A DNA stretch of 64,000 nucleotides from assembly GCF_029953635.1 (NCBI RefSeq), contig NZ_CP124543.1, forward strand, positions 2,273,455-2,337,454. The letters run 5' to 3'. Below, one piece after another: positions 47,514 through 56,400 of the stretch. Position 1 is the first letter of the stretch; the number at the start of each line of letters is the position of its first letter. A program made the translations under genes and the position numbers. The DNA comes from Halotia branconii CENA392. Lineage in GTDB: Bacteria; Cyanobacteriota; Cyanobacteriia; Cyanobacteriales; Nostocaceae. The notes below the pieces were generated by a model that made no database searches, was not told the origin of the DNA, and saw only the letters and a program-made list of their open reading frames with translations.

Positions 47514-49835
47514 TTATTTAACAGTCTTTTTTAGAGTTTGCCAACTTTGTTGCAATTGCTTCAAGTTAGGCGTATGACCACCATAACGCCAACCCACATA
47601 AGCTTGACAAATTTCATCTATTACCTGAGCAGTGGCTGGAGTATGATGCTGATATGATACATTGGCATACTCTAAGGGTGTTTGTGCTGGATGTTTACCT
47701 AAACCTTTTTGAGCTGTCCATTGCAGCATTTGTTGATAAAGGCCTTCCATTGGTGGTAATTTACCCAACCAACGGCGATCGCGCCACTCTCGCCACTGAT
47801 TTAACCCCAGCCAACCCAAGAAAGCTATTGTAGTTGTCAAGACTAAGCCAGTCAATACACCAAACCAACCTTGAGTGAATAAAGCGAAAAACCAAGCGAT
47901 CGCCCGACTCACATAGCTAAATATTGTCCCAAACACATTATTCAGTAAACCTGTAACTGGGGAAGGTAGCCAGCCAGCCACCCAGCGCCAAAATTGCCGC
48001 AAGACACTAAAAGTTTGAGTATCTTCAATTGAGGGAGGAATCAAAGGATGGTTGGGAATTGGGTCAAAAGCAAACCAGCCATGTTTGGGAAAGTATACTT
48101 CTGTCATTGCGTAAGCGTCTGTATTACGGACAACATACATCCCCGTAAATGGATTAAATTCCCCAGCACCAAACCCTGCCACTAACCGTGCTGGGATGCC
48201 AATAGAACGTAGCATTACTGTGAGAACCGTCGAGAAGTGGTCTGGATATCCCCCCTTATACTTGAACAAAAACGCTTCTACTAAGTCATCTTTTTCCTCT
48301 AAATAAGGCAGATCTAAGGGATTTTGAGGAATAGAATAGTTTTGCTTGAGGTACTGAGTTAGATAAAGAGCCTTTTCGTAAGGTGAATCTAAGGTTTTTA
48401 AAGATTTTCCCACCCGTTCACGGTTATAGTTGGCAAGAATTTCTTTAGTACGTTCCTTGACTTTTTTCTCAATTTCGGGAGGAACTTGCAGGTAATAATC
48501 GGTAATTTTTTTTAAATAATTAGTAGAAGCCTTTCCTAAAGCAGCGCGATCGCGGTATGGTACTTTGGAAATAATTGTGTAGGTAAGATCTTGGGATAAT
48601 CCGACAGGTGCGCGTAACCCATCTTCTTGATCAATGGCAATTATAGGTGTGGGAAAGTAAACTTCTTGAGGAAAAGTCATCGCTGGAATCAGGTTAGGCA
48701 AATCTGAAACCATCGTGTAAGTTTGCACAACATCTCTAGTTTTACCAATGATATCAGGTGTAGCTACATAAATTTGGTAAGACCAAGGCAATCGCTTGAT
48801 AGTTCTCACCTTTTCATTGCGGGAAATTTCCCAACCTTTACCTGTATAACGGTCAAATGCCAATACTCGCCAAAAACCCTCAGCTTGCGATCGCACCCGC
48901 ATTACTACTTTGGGTTTCATCTCTCCGCGCAAGTTTTGGTTAATCTGGCTATTAAAACCGTAATAAGAACCGTTATCTAAGCGTCCTGGCTCACCTGTTG
49001 TTTGGTTTTGTCCTAGACTATTGCTACTACTACCTTGATTATTAGCATTGCCTTGACGAACATAACCAGGATTGATAATACTGCGACCTGTAAAACTACC
49101 TTTGACCTCAATCGGCGAACTTACAGGAAAAGTCCGCAGTTGATAACCAGGAAATCGAGGTAAAACAGCAAAAATCCCTAGCCCTAAACCGACAACTAAA
49201 CTAAAAAGTAAAAAATAAACAGGTATACGTGAAGATAATTTAATTTCTTTTGACTTTTGACTGGCTACTGTTGACTTTTGCAGTCCCAGTTGCGAACGGT
49301 AATTTAATCCTAAAGTTGGTAGGGCGATCGCTAAAAATAATAACAGCACTGGTGCAAAAGCTAAAGTTTGGCTTAGTGTTGCTGCTACACCCAATAAAAT
49401 TATGCCTATAACTATAGAATAGCCCAAGTCTTTGCGACGAGGCATATCAAAACTGTGGAGTATTTGTAGTTGAATTAATAACTCTGCCAATGCCAGCCGT
49501 GTATCGTTCAATTCTCCCAACAATCGCCCAAAAAAAGCACCCAGTGCAATTAACATGCCGATGGCGATGCAGAATTTAACGGTGACATTAGCATGGCGAC
49601 GACGGTAGTAACTCCAAATTGCGCCAACAATACTTGGTGGTATTGCCCAAATACTAGATGTCGTTTCAGTGGCAATATCTGTGGCCACAATGCCGATAAT
49701 TACCAACGCTAGCACTAGCACACGCAAGGAAATAGTATCTTCCGCTTCTTTAAAAGGCGAACCTTGGGTATTTTGTCGCCAAACATGACCCATAGATAGA
49801 GGCCAAAACCGGTTCATCCTGGATAATTTAAACAT
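47514..49835 (-). CDS. TgpA-like membrane protein with transglutaminase fold, site degenerate
   Basis: About 773 residues. N-terminal five to six membrane helices (DUF3488-type), a large outside domain, then a transglutaminase-like core: GYPDHFSTVLTVMLRSIGIP near 528-547 and NTDAYAMTEVYFPKHGWFAF near 572-592, a C-terminal helix and a DUF4129-like tail. In the family, C-x-H-F and D-A-H-x-W are expected; here Cys becomes Pro and His becomes Tyr, while Asp (FDPIPN) stays. It is likely not an active transglutaminase or protease. I use ATG 49835; ATG 49892 and 49817 are alternatives. Confidence 0.78.
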   Translation of the reverse strand: MFKLSRMNRFWPLSMGHVWRQNTQGSPFKEAEDTISLRVLVLALVIIGIVATDIATETTSSIWAIPPSIVGAIWSYYRRRHANVTVKFCIAIGMLIALGAFFGRLLGELNDTRLALAELLIQLQILHSFDMPRRKDLGYSIVIGIILLGVAATLSQTLAFAPVLLLFLAIALPTLGLNYRSQLGLQKSTVASQKSKEIKLSSRIPVYFLLFSLVVGLGLGIFAVLPRFPGYQLRTFPVSSPIEVKGSFTGRSIINPGYVRQGNANNQGSSSNSLGQNQTTGEPGRLDNGSYYGFNSQINQNLRGEMKPKVVMRVRSQAEGFWRVLAFDRYTGKGWEISRNEKVRTIKRLPWSYQIYVATPDIIGKTRDVVQTYTMVSDLPNLIPAMTFPQEVYFPTPIIAIDQEDGLRAPVGLSQDLTYTIISKVPYRDRAALGKASTNYLKKITDYYLQVPPEIEKKVKERTKEILANYNRERVGKSLKTLDSPYEKALYLTQYLKQNYSIPQNPLDLPYLEEKDDLVEAFLFKYKGGYPDHFSTVLTVMLRSIGIPARLVAGFGAGEFNPFTGMYVVRNTDAYAMTEVYFPKHGWFAFDPIPNHPLIPPSIEDTQTFSVLRQFWRWVAGWLPSPVTGLLNNVFGTIFSYVSRAIAWFFALFTQGWFGVLTGLVLTTTIAFLGWLGLNQWREWRDRRWLGKLPPMEGLYQQMLQWTAQKGLGKHPAQTPLEYANVSYQHHTPATAQVIDEICQAYVGWRYGGHTPNLKQLQQSWQTLKKTVK

Positions 49836-50159
49836 TGAGAGTGTAAGCAACCTGATGATGTAGATGCCATGACACAATGCTGGGGATGTCAACTGACTAC
49901 CCTGCTTTTTCAGACTCTATTTTTCAGGAAGTCCCTCTTCAAAAAACAGGAACTCCCCGAAGGAGGCCTTTGGGAGTCTAAGTATCTGGTACATTATGTC
50001 TTTTTAATTGTTGTTGATCGTAGAAACCCTAATGGCCGTTTGCAAAAAAGTAGAAACCCTAATGATCGGTTATTAAAAAAAGCTCAGGTGCAAAACCAAG
50101 AAAATCATCTTAATTTGTCGGCGTGGATCAATTTAGAATGCTAGCGGTGGATATAGTGG

Positions 50160-51140
50160 CTAGATCATCGGATTAATCACAAACACCAATGGCTGTGCGT
50201 CTAGTTCTGGAAACTCAACTTCTAGAGTATAAGTCGGGTTTAGTTGTTGGCAGTGTAATTCTACACTTAAGTTTCCTGAACCAGAAGATTTTGCTGTAGC
50301 TTTGCTACCGCTGCCTTGCAGTTTCAAAATACCTTTAGTAGGCAAATCACTATGAACATGTAACTGTGTCCACTGACCTTGAGATACATATTCTACTCTC
50401 AAGGTGAGAAGACCCGCACTAGTTAGCCATTGTCTCTCAACTACTGGATGGGATGGCGATACTGGTAAAGTTAAATTCTCTAACAGTTGTTTAGCAGCCA
50501 GCAGCGACAATGCCATTTGTTGACGCGGTTGTAAATCAAAGTAATCGCTCTGAATACTAGGCATCATAGCCAGGGTATCCACAGATCGATAGGTGCTTCT
50601 TAGCACCAATCCAGCTATATTATTGAGTGTTTGAGATTCACTAGGGAAAAAGCCTTCAACTACTTGAACTAACTTTGCCCCTAATGGCAGTGAAGATGTT
50701 ATCAGCGTTTGGCACTGTTCTAGTAATTCCCGGAAAACGTTCTCCGGTAAGGAAATGGGTAGGTTCAGCTTTGAGCGCTGTGCCATCCATCCCCCAGCAT
50801 TACTAAGTACTAGCGATCGCTCTTCAATACAATCTGGATACTCGACTATTTGTGATTCCCAGGGGAATAACGGCGGGTGGTTCTCGGTTTGGATTTGTAA
50901 CCGACGCTTGAGGACGGCTTGAAAACGTTCTTGCACAGTAGGAATTTCTCCCAATTGAAAGGTTTGGGGGGTTCCTCCCAATTTTGGCTGACTACTTTTT
51001 GATGTAGCTGCTTGCTTGAGAGGGTTATCCACCCCGTCAACTTCCTCACAATCTACCAAGTTCTGCTCGTGAGTATTGATATTATCTACCAACAACCAAT
51101 CAAGCAAATGGTCTTGTAAGGATTCTGAGTCACTATTCAT
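50160..51140 (-). CDS. patU: PatU-like protein
   Basis: A 326-residue protein that begins MNSDSESLQDHLLDWLLVDN. It has no enzyme motif. In filamentous cyanobacteria, patU follows hetZ and affects heterocyst pattern; in Anabaena PCC 7120 it is split in two (patU5, patU3), but here it is one intact frame. Its ATG overlaps the hetZ stop by eight bp (ATGAATAG), so translation is coupled. The symbol rests on context and remembered sequence. Confidence 0.75.
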   Translation of the reverse strand: MNSDSESLQDHLLDWLLVDNINTHEQNLVDCEEVDGVDNPLKQAATSKSSQPKLGGTPQTFQLGEIPTVQERFQAVLKRRLQIQTENHPPLFPWESQIVEYPDCIEERSLVLSNAGGWMAQRSKLNLPISLPENVFRELLEQCQTLITSSLPLGAKLVQVVEGFFPSESQTLNNIAGLVLRSTYRSVDTLAMMPSIQSDYFDLQPRQQMALSLLAAKQLLENLTLPVSPSHPVVERQWLTSAGLLTLRVEYVSQGQWTQLHVHSDLPTKGILKLQGSGSKATAKSSGSGNLSVELHCQQLNPTYTLEVEFPELDAQPLVFVINPMI

Positions 51141-52353
51141 GAGTAGATGCACCTGATCCGGACACTAAGGAGTTACGAATTTCCCAAGCTTGTTCAAGAA
51201 TTTTAAACCATCGTTTTTGGAGTTGGGCTGTCGATAGTCCTAAAGTCTTGGCAATTTTTTCGTCTGGCTGTCCTTGTTGCTTTAAATCCAGAAGCGATCG
51301 CTGTTTATCGTCTAGCTGTGCTGTGTATACTTGCCATTGCTGAGGAGTTAAGCCCAAATTGGTATTTAGTGAAGCTTCTAACCATTCATGGACTAATTCC
51401 CAGCGATGCAACAAAGCAAAACGAATTAAATGATATTTGAAGCGCTGTTGTAAGTAATCTCGCTGACGAGGAGTTAAACCTAAAACTGACTCAATTTCCT
51501 GTGTAGATAAATCCTGGAGGCGGAGGGAAAAATAGTCAGCACAATCAGATTGTTGCCGTTGTTCGAGATAATCCATTAATTCTGTAACTACAACCGAACG
51601 CAAAGTATCTTCTTCTGGTTCAGGTGCTGCTTGCGTTGCCATTGTTGAGCGCAACTGCTGTACTGCTGGCTCTTCCCAAGAACCGTCAGAGTCGTTGCTG
51701 CTACCTTCTGCGGCTTGTTCAATATCTACGTTGGTTTCTGGGGGCTGCTGTTGGGAGAAGGTTTGAGCGCGCAAAATAATCAACTGTTGCTGACGACCTG
51801 GTAAAGGAATCCGCCGCTTACCATAGCGTTCGGTGAATGCCATGTACTCTGACAATTCCAGGAGAGTTTGGGGGCGATAAGTCAAGCCAAGTTGGCTTTC
51901 CCGCCGGAAAGCGTTTAAGGCTTCTAGATAAAAACCTTGCAGGAAATCTTCAATAATCGTCAATCGCCCTTGATAGCTCAATTGGCGCTGAGGAGGATTA
52001 ATGTAACGATAAATAATCGCACTGAGAGTACTGTGCAGTTCTACTCTGCCCCGATTTGAACCTAACTGATAGTATCTCAGACACTGTTGTAGTCGATGCC
52101 GAGCCAAAGTCATGGCTGAGTTTTGGATCGCACCAGAAGCCTGGATACGTTTACTTTCACTACAAATCCGGCTTACTTCAGTGGTAATTCGTGTCGCTAC
52201 ATCGTGGCAATTCTGGGCTGAAGCTTTAGTTGCTTGTTGAAGCTCCTGGAATAGAAGTTGAAATATCACCTCCACGCCGATAGAATTTTCTCCCTGAACT
52301 GTTGGGGTTGGAATTGTTGTGTTTGGAATTGTTGCGGTTGCGGCTGAATTCAT
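51133..52353 (-). CDS. hetZ: HetZ-like heterocyst differentiation protein
   Basis: A 406-residue protein, near the 401 residues of Anabaena HetZ. It begins MNSAATATIPN, has IFQLLFQELQQATKASAQNC and LARHRLQQCLRYYQLGSNRG, and ends with two sigma-region-4-like helix-turn-helix segments (LSTQEIESVLGLTPRQRDYL; PDEKIAKTLGLSTAQLQKRW). HetZ is a DNA-binding regulator of heterocyst genes that acts with HetR. I use ATG 52353 rather than TTG 52368. Overlap with patU supports the call. Confidence 0.83.
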   Translation of the reverse strand: MNSAATATIPNTTIPTPTVQGENSIGVEVIFQLLFQELQQATKASAQNCHDVATRITTEVSRICSESKRIQASGAIQNSAMTLARHRLQQCLRYYQLGSNRGRVELHSTLSAIIYRYINPPQRQLSYQGRLTIIEDFLQGFYLEALNAFRRESQLGLTYRPQTLLELSEYMAFTERYGKRRIPLPGRQQQLIILRAQTFSQQQPPETNVDIEQAAEGSSNDSDGSWEEPAVQQLRSTMATQAAPEPEEDTLRSVVVTELMDYLEQRQQSDCADYFSLRLQDLSTQEIESVLGLTPRQRDYLQQRFKYHLIRFALLHRWELVHEWLEASLNTNLGLTPQQWQVYTAQLDDKQRSLLDLKQQGQPDEKIAKTLGLSTAQLQKRWFKILEQAWEIRNSLVSGSGASTHE

Positions 52354-52562
52354 AGTCTTGGTTTTCAAAAGACCCTAAAATGTTTAAATACAACCTGTAC
52401 GACCGTAGGTATTGGCTTTTTGGGTTTTACGTATAAGCTAAACGCAGAGGCCAATCCTGCGTTTAGGATATGGCTTAATTTTATTGTTCCCAATTCTGAT
52501 GGGATTGTTCACACTTAGCTTTTATGTTATTGCCATTACCTAGGAGTCGTTTACAAGTCATT

Positions 52563-53036
52563 ATGGATTTAGAAAGACAAATTCAATTGCTGATTGACAA
52601 TGCACCCCAGGATGGTATTACACCAAATCTTGTCACAGCAATTTCTCCTGTGCTGAGTGCGATCGCTCAAAGATTACGCCATTCCCAATACTATATTCTC
52701 CAAAATTCGGAGTCAGAGTGGGTGCTAACTACATTGAGTAACCGTGCAAATCCAGGATTGGAAAAACATGTGATTTACGCTTTTTCTACCATACAGGATG
52801 TTTCCCTAATTCCATCTGCTGGGCTTGACCCTCAAATCGTCGCGAAACCTCTTCCTGTTACCCACATTTTGTTCCAATTGGTGGCATTAGAACCCGTAGA
52901 TAGTATCGTTTTTTTGGAAACGCCGGGTCAGACCACTCATACCGTTGAAGTGAAGCGAGATGAATTGCAAAAACTCATGCAACAACAGGTAAAGCAACAG
53001 CAAAAGCTTAAACAAGTTCCACCTGATATTGCATAA
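52563..53036 (+). CDS. conserved-looking protein of unknown function
   Basis: A 157-residue protein starting MDLERQIQLLIDNAPQDGIT. No membrane helix or known motif; the end is Gln/Lys-rich and probably coiled. It lies opposite to hetZ and converges on the prenyl synthase gene. An in-frame ATG at 52524 would add 13 residues; neither start has a well-spaced ribosome site. It is likely a cyanobacterial family of unknown role. Confidence 0.6.
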   Translation: MDLERQIQLLIDNAPQDGITPNLVTAISPVLSAIAQRLRHSQYYILQNSESEWVLTTLSNRANPGLEKHVIYAFSTIQDVSLIPSAGLDPQIVAKPLPVTHILFQLVALEPVDSIVFLETPGQTTHTVEVKRDELQKLMQQQVKQQQKLKQVPPDIA

Positions 53037-53123
53037 ATAAATTTAGGAGTTGGGATTTATTAGATACAATCAAAAATCCCAACTCCAAATTTCAAAATTT
53101 TAAATTTAAAATCTAAAATTATT

Positions 53124-54095
53124 TTAGTAAAGCCGACTTAATACATACTCAGTCATATTCATTAATGCCTGATGTGATTCCGAGGGTGGAAGAACTGCTA
53201 GATGTTCAGCAGCTGACTTTGCATGTTGAGCCGCTAATTCCCTAGCCTGCTGTACACCTTGACTATCTTGGATTAGCCCTAACGCTTGCTCCAAGTCTCC
53301 TTCTTGGGCAAATTCTCTCTCAATCAGCACTTCCAGATAAGGTTTTTCCTTTAAGGCGAATAAAACAGGTGCAGTAAAATTGCCACTTTTAAGATCAGAC
53401 CCCACTGGTTTACCTAAAGTATCTTCTGTGCTGGTAAAATCGAGAATATCATCCACAATCTGGAATGCTAGACCTAAATGACGACCATAGTTGTACAAAT
53501 GTTCAGCAGTTTCTAAAGAAACTTCACTGAGTAAGCCAGCTGCTTTAGAACTATTGGCAATTAACGAGGCTGTCTTGTAATAGCTCTTTTTGAGATAAGT
53601 TTCAACTGAAATGCTAGCATCAAAACGATTCATGCCTTGTTGAATTTCTCCAGTGGCCAAATCCATGATGACTTCTGAGAGTAGTTTTACCACCTCCAAA
53701 TTATCTAGATTGGCCAAATACCACGATGATTGGGCAAAAAGAAAATCTCCTGCTAATATAGCAATCCGATTGCCAAATAAACTGTGAACGGTAGGAACGC
53801 CTCGCCGCATTTCTGATTCATCTACTACATCGTCATGCACCAAGCTGGCGGTGTGAATCATTTCTGTGATTTCTGCTAAACGACGGTGACGTGGCGTAAT
53901 ATCTTGTTCTAGCATTGTGGCCCGCGATATCAGCAGAACAATAGCTGGTCTGATCCGTTTTCCCCCAGCTCCGAATAAATGTTCGGCAGCTGTAAAAAGA
54001 ATGGGGTGGCGATTTCCAACTAGCTGTTTTAAGTTTTCTGCTAGTAATTGCAGGTCTGCTTCCACAGGGTTAAACATGGAGATGGCTGGGGTCAT
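53124..54095 (-). CDS. sds: long-chain polyprenyl (solanesyl) diphosphate synthase
   Basis: A 323-residue trans-prenyltransferase. First Asp-rich motif LVHDDVVDESEMRRG, second FQIVDDILDF, plus GGKRIRP near the start. It extends farnesyl- or geranylgeranyl-type diphosphates to about C45 for the plastoquinone tail. The size of side chains near the first motif fits long-chain products. Start at 54095 fits the family. No disruption. Confidence 0.9.
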   Translation of the reverse strand: MTPAISMFNPVEADLQLLAENLKQLVGNRHPILFTAAEHLFGAGGKRIRPAIVLLISRATMLEQDITPRHRRLAEITEMIHTASLVHDDVVDESEMRRGVPTVHSLFGNRIAILAGDFLFAQSSWYLANLDNLEVVKLLSEVIMDLATGEIQQGMNRFDASISVETYLKKSYYKTASLIANSSKAAGLLSEVSLETAEHLYNYGRHLGLAFQIVDDILDFTSTEDTLGKPVGSDLKSGNFTAPVLFALKEKPYLEVLIEREFAQEGDLEQALGLIQDSQGVQQARELAAQHAKSAAEHLAVLPPSESHQALMNMTEYVLSRLY

Positions 54096-55145
54096 GGATG
54101 GGCGGACTCTGACTTAGGTTACGAAAGTTTACATATCCTATACTCATTTTAAGATAACCCTGTGCCGACGCAAAGTTTTGATTAGATAATACTCACTTGC
54201 TTACCATTACAGACCTGAAAGTGTATGTAGCGGCTTTAATCTGATAGTACCCTAAGTATTTTCCGTAGATTACTTAGTTGATCAAGATAAAATATACTAA
54301 TAAGTCTTCTCTTGAATTCCATACAATAAACCTATTTTCCATTTTTGAGAGCAACTTCTTTTGAGAAAAAGATATTATAAGTAATATTAAGCACACCGCC
54401 TCAGGATTTCACTTTTTTCTAGATGATTAGCTTTGACACACTGGCTATCTTGAAATGAATACTAAGCTTGATTAGTCTGAGATTTAGCAATCTAAAAATT
54501 TTCAAATTTAGCTCCAAAGTCGGCTTAAAATTCCGGGCTGTTGTGTTACGCTAAAATATAGGAATTTTAAATTTTTCGAGTATTCATCCTCCAAAAATAA
54601 ATTACTATTAAGTAATTTTACTTATGCGGGGTTGGGGGTTTAAGATGACTCTTCGCTATATACCGAAATTAAAAAGTCGCTATTAAGTGATTTTGCTTTT
54701 AAGGGGTTATGGGGTTGCGAGTCTAAAACAACTAACTGCCATGCAAATCGGAATTGAGGAAGTAATTTCTCCGATTTAGTTATGGCAAACAAGCTTCTGA
54801 GAATAGAGCTATGCAATGTCCTTAGGGATACTTGCTAAGAGTCTTGAGTATGCGTTTAGCATCAAGGCCACTCTTGCTTATAGAGGTGAGTATAAAAATA
54901 ATGCAGACTAGGTAAACTGCTGAGGAGTGTAGTTGAAAAATGCTATTTGGCAATTTTTTAACTGCTGTAGTGTATAGTCTGCAAAAAATTTAATTCAATA
55001 ACTAGCTCATTAACCATAGAGAATCATAACTCTAAGGGGCAATTTAGTGTAGCCAGACATAGCCATCAAGCAAGTACTTGTTTGGCTAAGATTCTATTCG
55101 TTTGATGAAATTTCATATTCTTTTAAAGAAAGTGCTGGGAGAACG
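54096..55145. other. 1-kb gene-free region upstream of sds
   Basis: About 1,050 bp without credible genes. It holds a diverged direct repeat: 54601-54642 and 54676-54717 share CTATTAAGT-x-ATTTT-x-CTT and a GGGGTT end at 75-bp offset. The rest is AT-rich. It may contain the sds promoter or an unrecognised RNA, but I cannot support one. Confidence 0.5.
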
Positions 55146-55343
55146 ATGATTTACGGAAATATGCCTATGATGATTTTTATTCTAGCTGCTGGATATTTGT
55201 TCGCAGTTTATCTGTTGTTGGCCTTAGCAAAACGAACTGGACGAAAACCGACTCCTAAAAGTTTTACTGGGACAACTCAAGAAAAATATTCGCAGGATGT
55301 AGCAGTAACATCACAAGTAACTGAAGTTGTCAATAGTCAATAG
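55146..55343 (+). CDS. small single-helix membrane protein of unknown function
   Basis: A 65-residue protein: MIYGNMPMMIFILAAGYLFA, one membrane helix (about 7-26), a short basic part RTGRKPTPK and a polar tail. The ribosome site GGGAGA sits just before ATG. The last codons (VNSQ, stop) come from GTCAATA repeats and form one arm of a hairpin (55331-55372). Likely real, role unknown. Confidence 0.6.
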   Translation: MIYGNMPMMIFILAAGYLFAVYLLLALAKRTGRKPTPKSFTGTTQEKYSQDVAVTSQVTEVVNSQ

Positions 55344-55372
55344 TTTTAGAAGTTTTTAACTACTGACTATTG
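55331..55372. terminator. repeat-derived hairpin over the small gene's stop
   Basis: CAATAGTCAATAGTT (55331-55345) pairs with AACTACTGACTATTG (55358-55372), one mismatch, loop 12 nt. It lies between convergent ends of the small gene and murI. Confidence 0.6.
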
Positions 55373-55384
55373 ATTAGATAAGTC

Positions 55385-56251
55385 TCAAGAAACTTGGGAG
55401 GCTACGATATCAGTAAAGTCTACGACCTCAACCATTGGAGTACAGCCTAACCATTGTACTCCAGATTGAGCAAATTGTTGTGGACAACCACTGACGACGA
55501 AGCGAGTCGGTAGTGGGGGGTGGGTATTGTTTAAGCTAAGCAGTTCAAGTTTTTGGGCGCAAGCTGCCACAGTATGAACAGCTGGGTCAACTAATTTAAC
55601 TTGAGAAGGAAGAAGCGATCGCAATACTGGTGCAAGGTGGGGATAATGAGTACAACCGTAGACTAAAGTATCAATTTCTTGCTGTAATAAAGGCTCCAGA
55701 TAAGAACGCGCGACTTCGGTAGTATAAGGGTCGTGAATGCGGTTTTGCTCAATCAGTGGTACAAATTCAGGACAACCGACTTGCCAAACTTGGGCATTTG
55801 GATCAATTTCTAAAATAGCGTGTCGATAGGCATTGCTCTTGGCTGTGGCTGGAGTAGCAATTACACCAATTCGCTTTCCTTTTTGTACTGCTGCTTTTGC
55901 CCCTGGCAGGATGACTCCCATAATTGGGATGCTAAATTCCTCGCGCACTGTTTCTAGTGCTAAGGCAGAGCTGGTGTTACAAGCCATAATCACCATTTTT
56001 ACACCCTGCTGTTGCAGCCAAACGATAATTTCGCGCACAAACTGTAAAATTTCTGTTTGTGAACGAATGCCATAGGGAAGTCTGGCTGTATCTCCAAAAT
56101 AGACAATTGATTCGTTGGGTAGCTGCCGATAAAGTTGTCGCAATACTGTTAAGCCACCCACACCACTGTCAAAAACGCCGATTGGGGCGCGTTGAGGTTC
56201 TTGGTCAGAGAAATTGTAAAGATTACCGTCAAAGAAAGAAGATGAATACAC
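55385..56251 (-). CDS. murI: glutamate racemase
   Basis: A 288-residue protein. GVFDSGVGGLTVL (D28), MACNTSSALALE (C91) and VYGCTHYPHL (C200, H202): both catalytic Cys are present. It makes D-Glu for peptidoglycan. It lies downstream of the two cell-wall amidases on the same strand (150 bp gap), a wall-related group. Start fits the family. Confidence 0.95.
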   Translation of the reverse strand: MYSSSFFDGNLYNFSDQEPQRAPIGVFDSGVGGLTVLRQLYRQLPNESIVYFGDTARLPYGIRSQTEILQFVREIIVWLQQQGVKMVIMACNTSSALALETVREEFSIPIMGVILPGAKAAVQKGKRIGVIATPATAKSNAYRHAILEIDPNAQVWQVGCPEFVPLIEQNRIHDPYTTEVARSYLEPLLQQEIDTLVYGCTHYPHLAPVLRSLLPSQVKLVDPAVHTVAACAQKLELLSLNNTHPPLPTRFVVSGCPQQFAQSGVQWLGCTPMVEVVDFTDIVASQVS

Positions 56252-56400
56252 AGGCGGATATTAATTTAAGTTATTGGATTTAAAATACAGAATCTAGCAG
56301 ACATTTTGTTAACTGACCACTAAATTCTGTATACAACAGCAATCTCAATACCACCTCTTTGAATTAGTAATTTGTACTATAACTTTACTTGGCTGTATTT

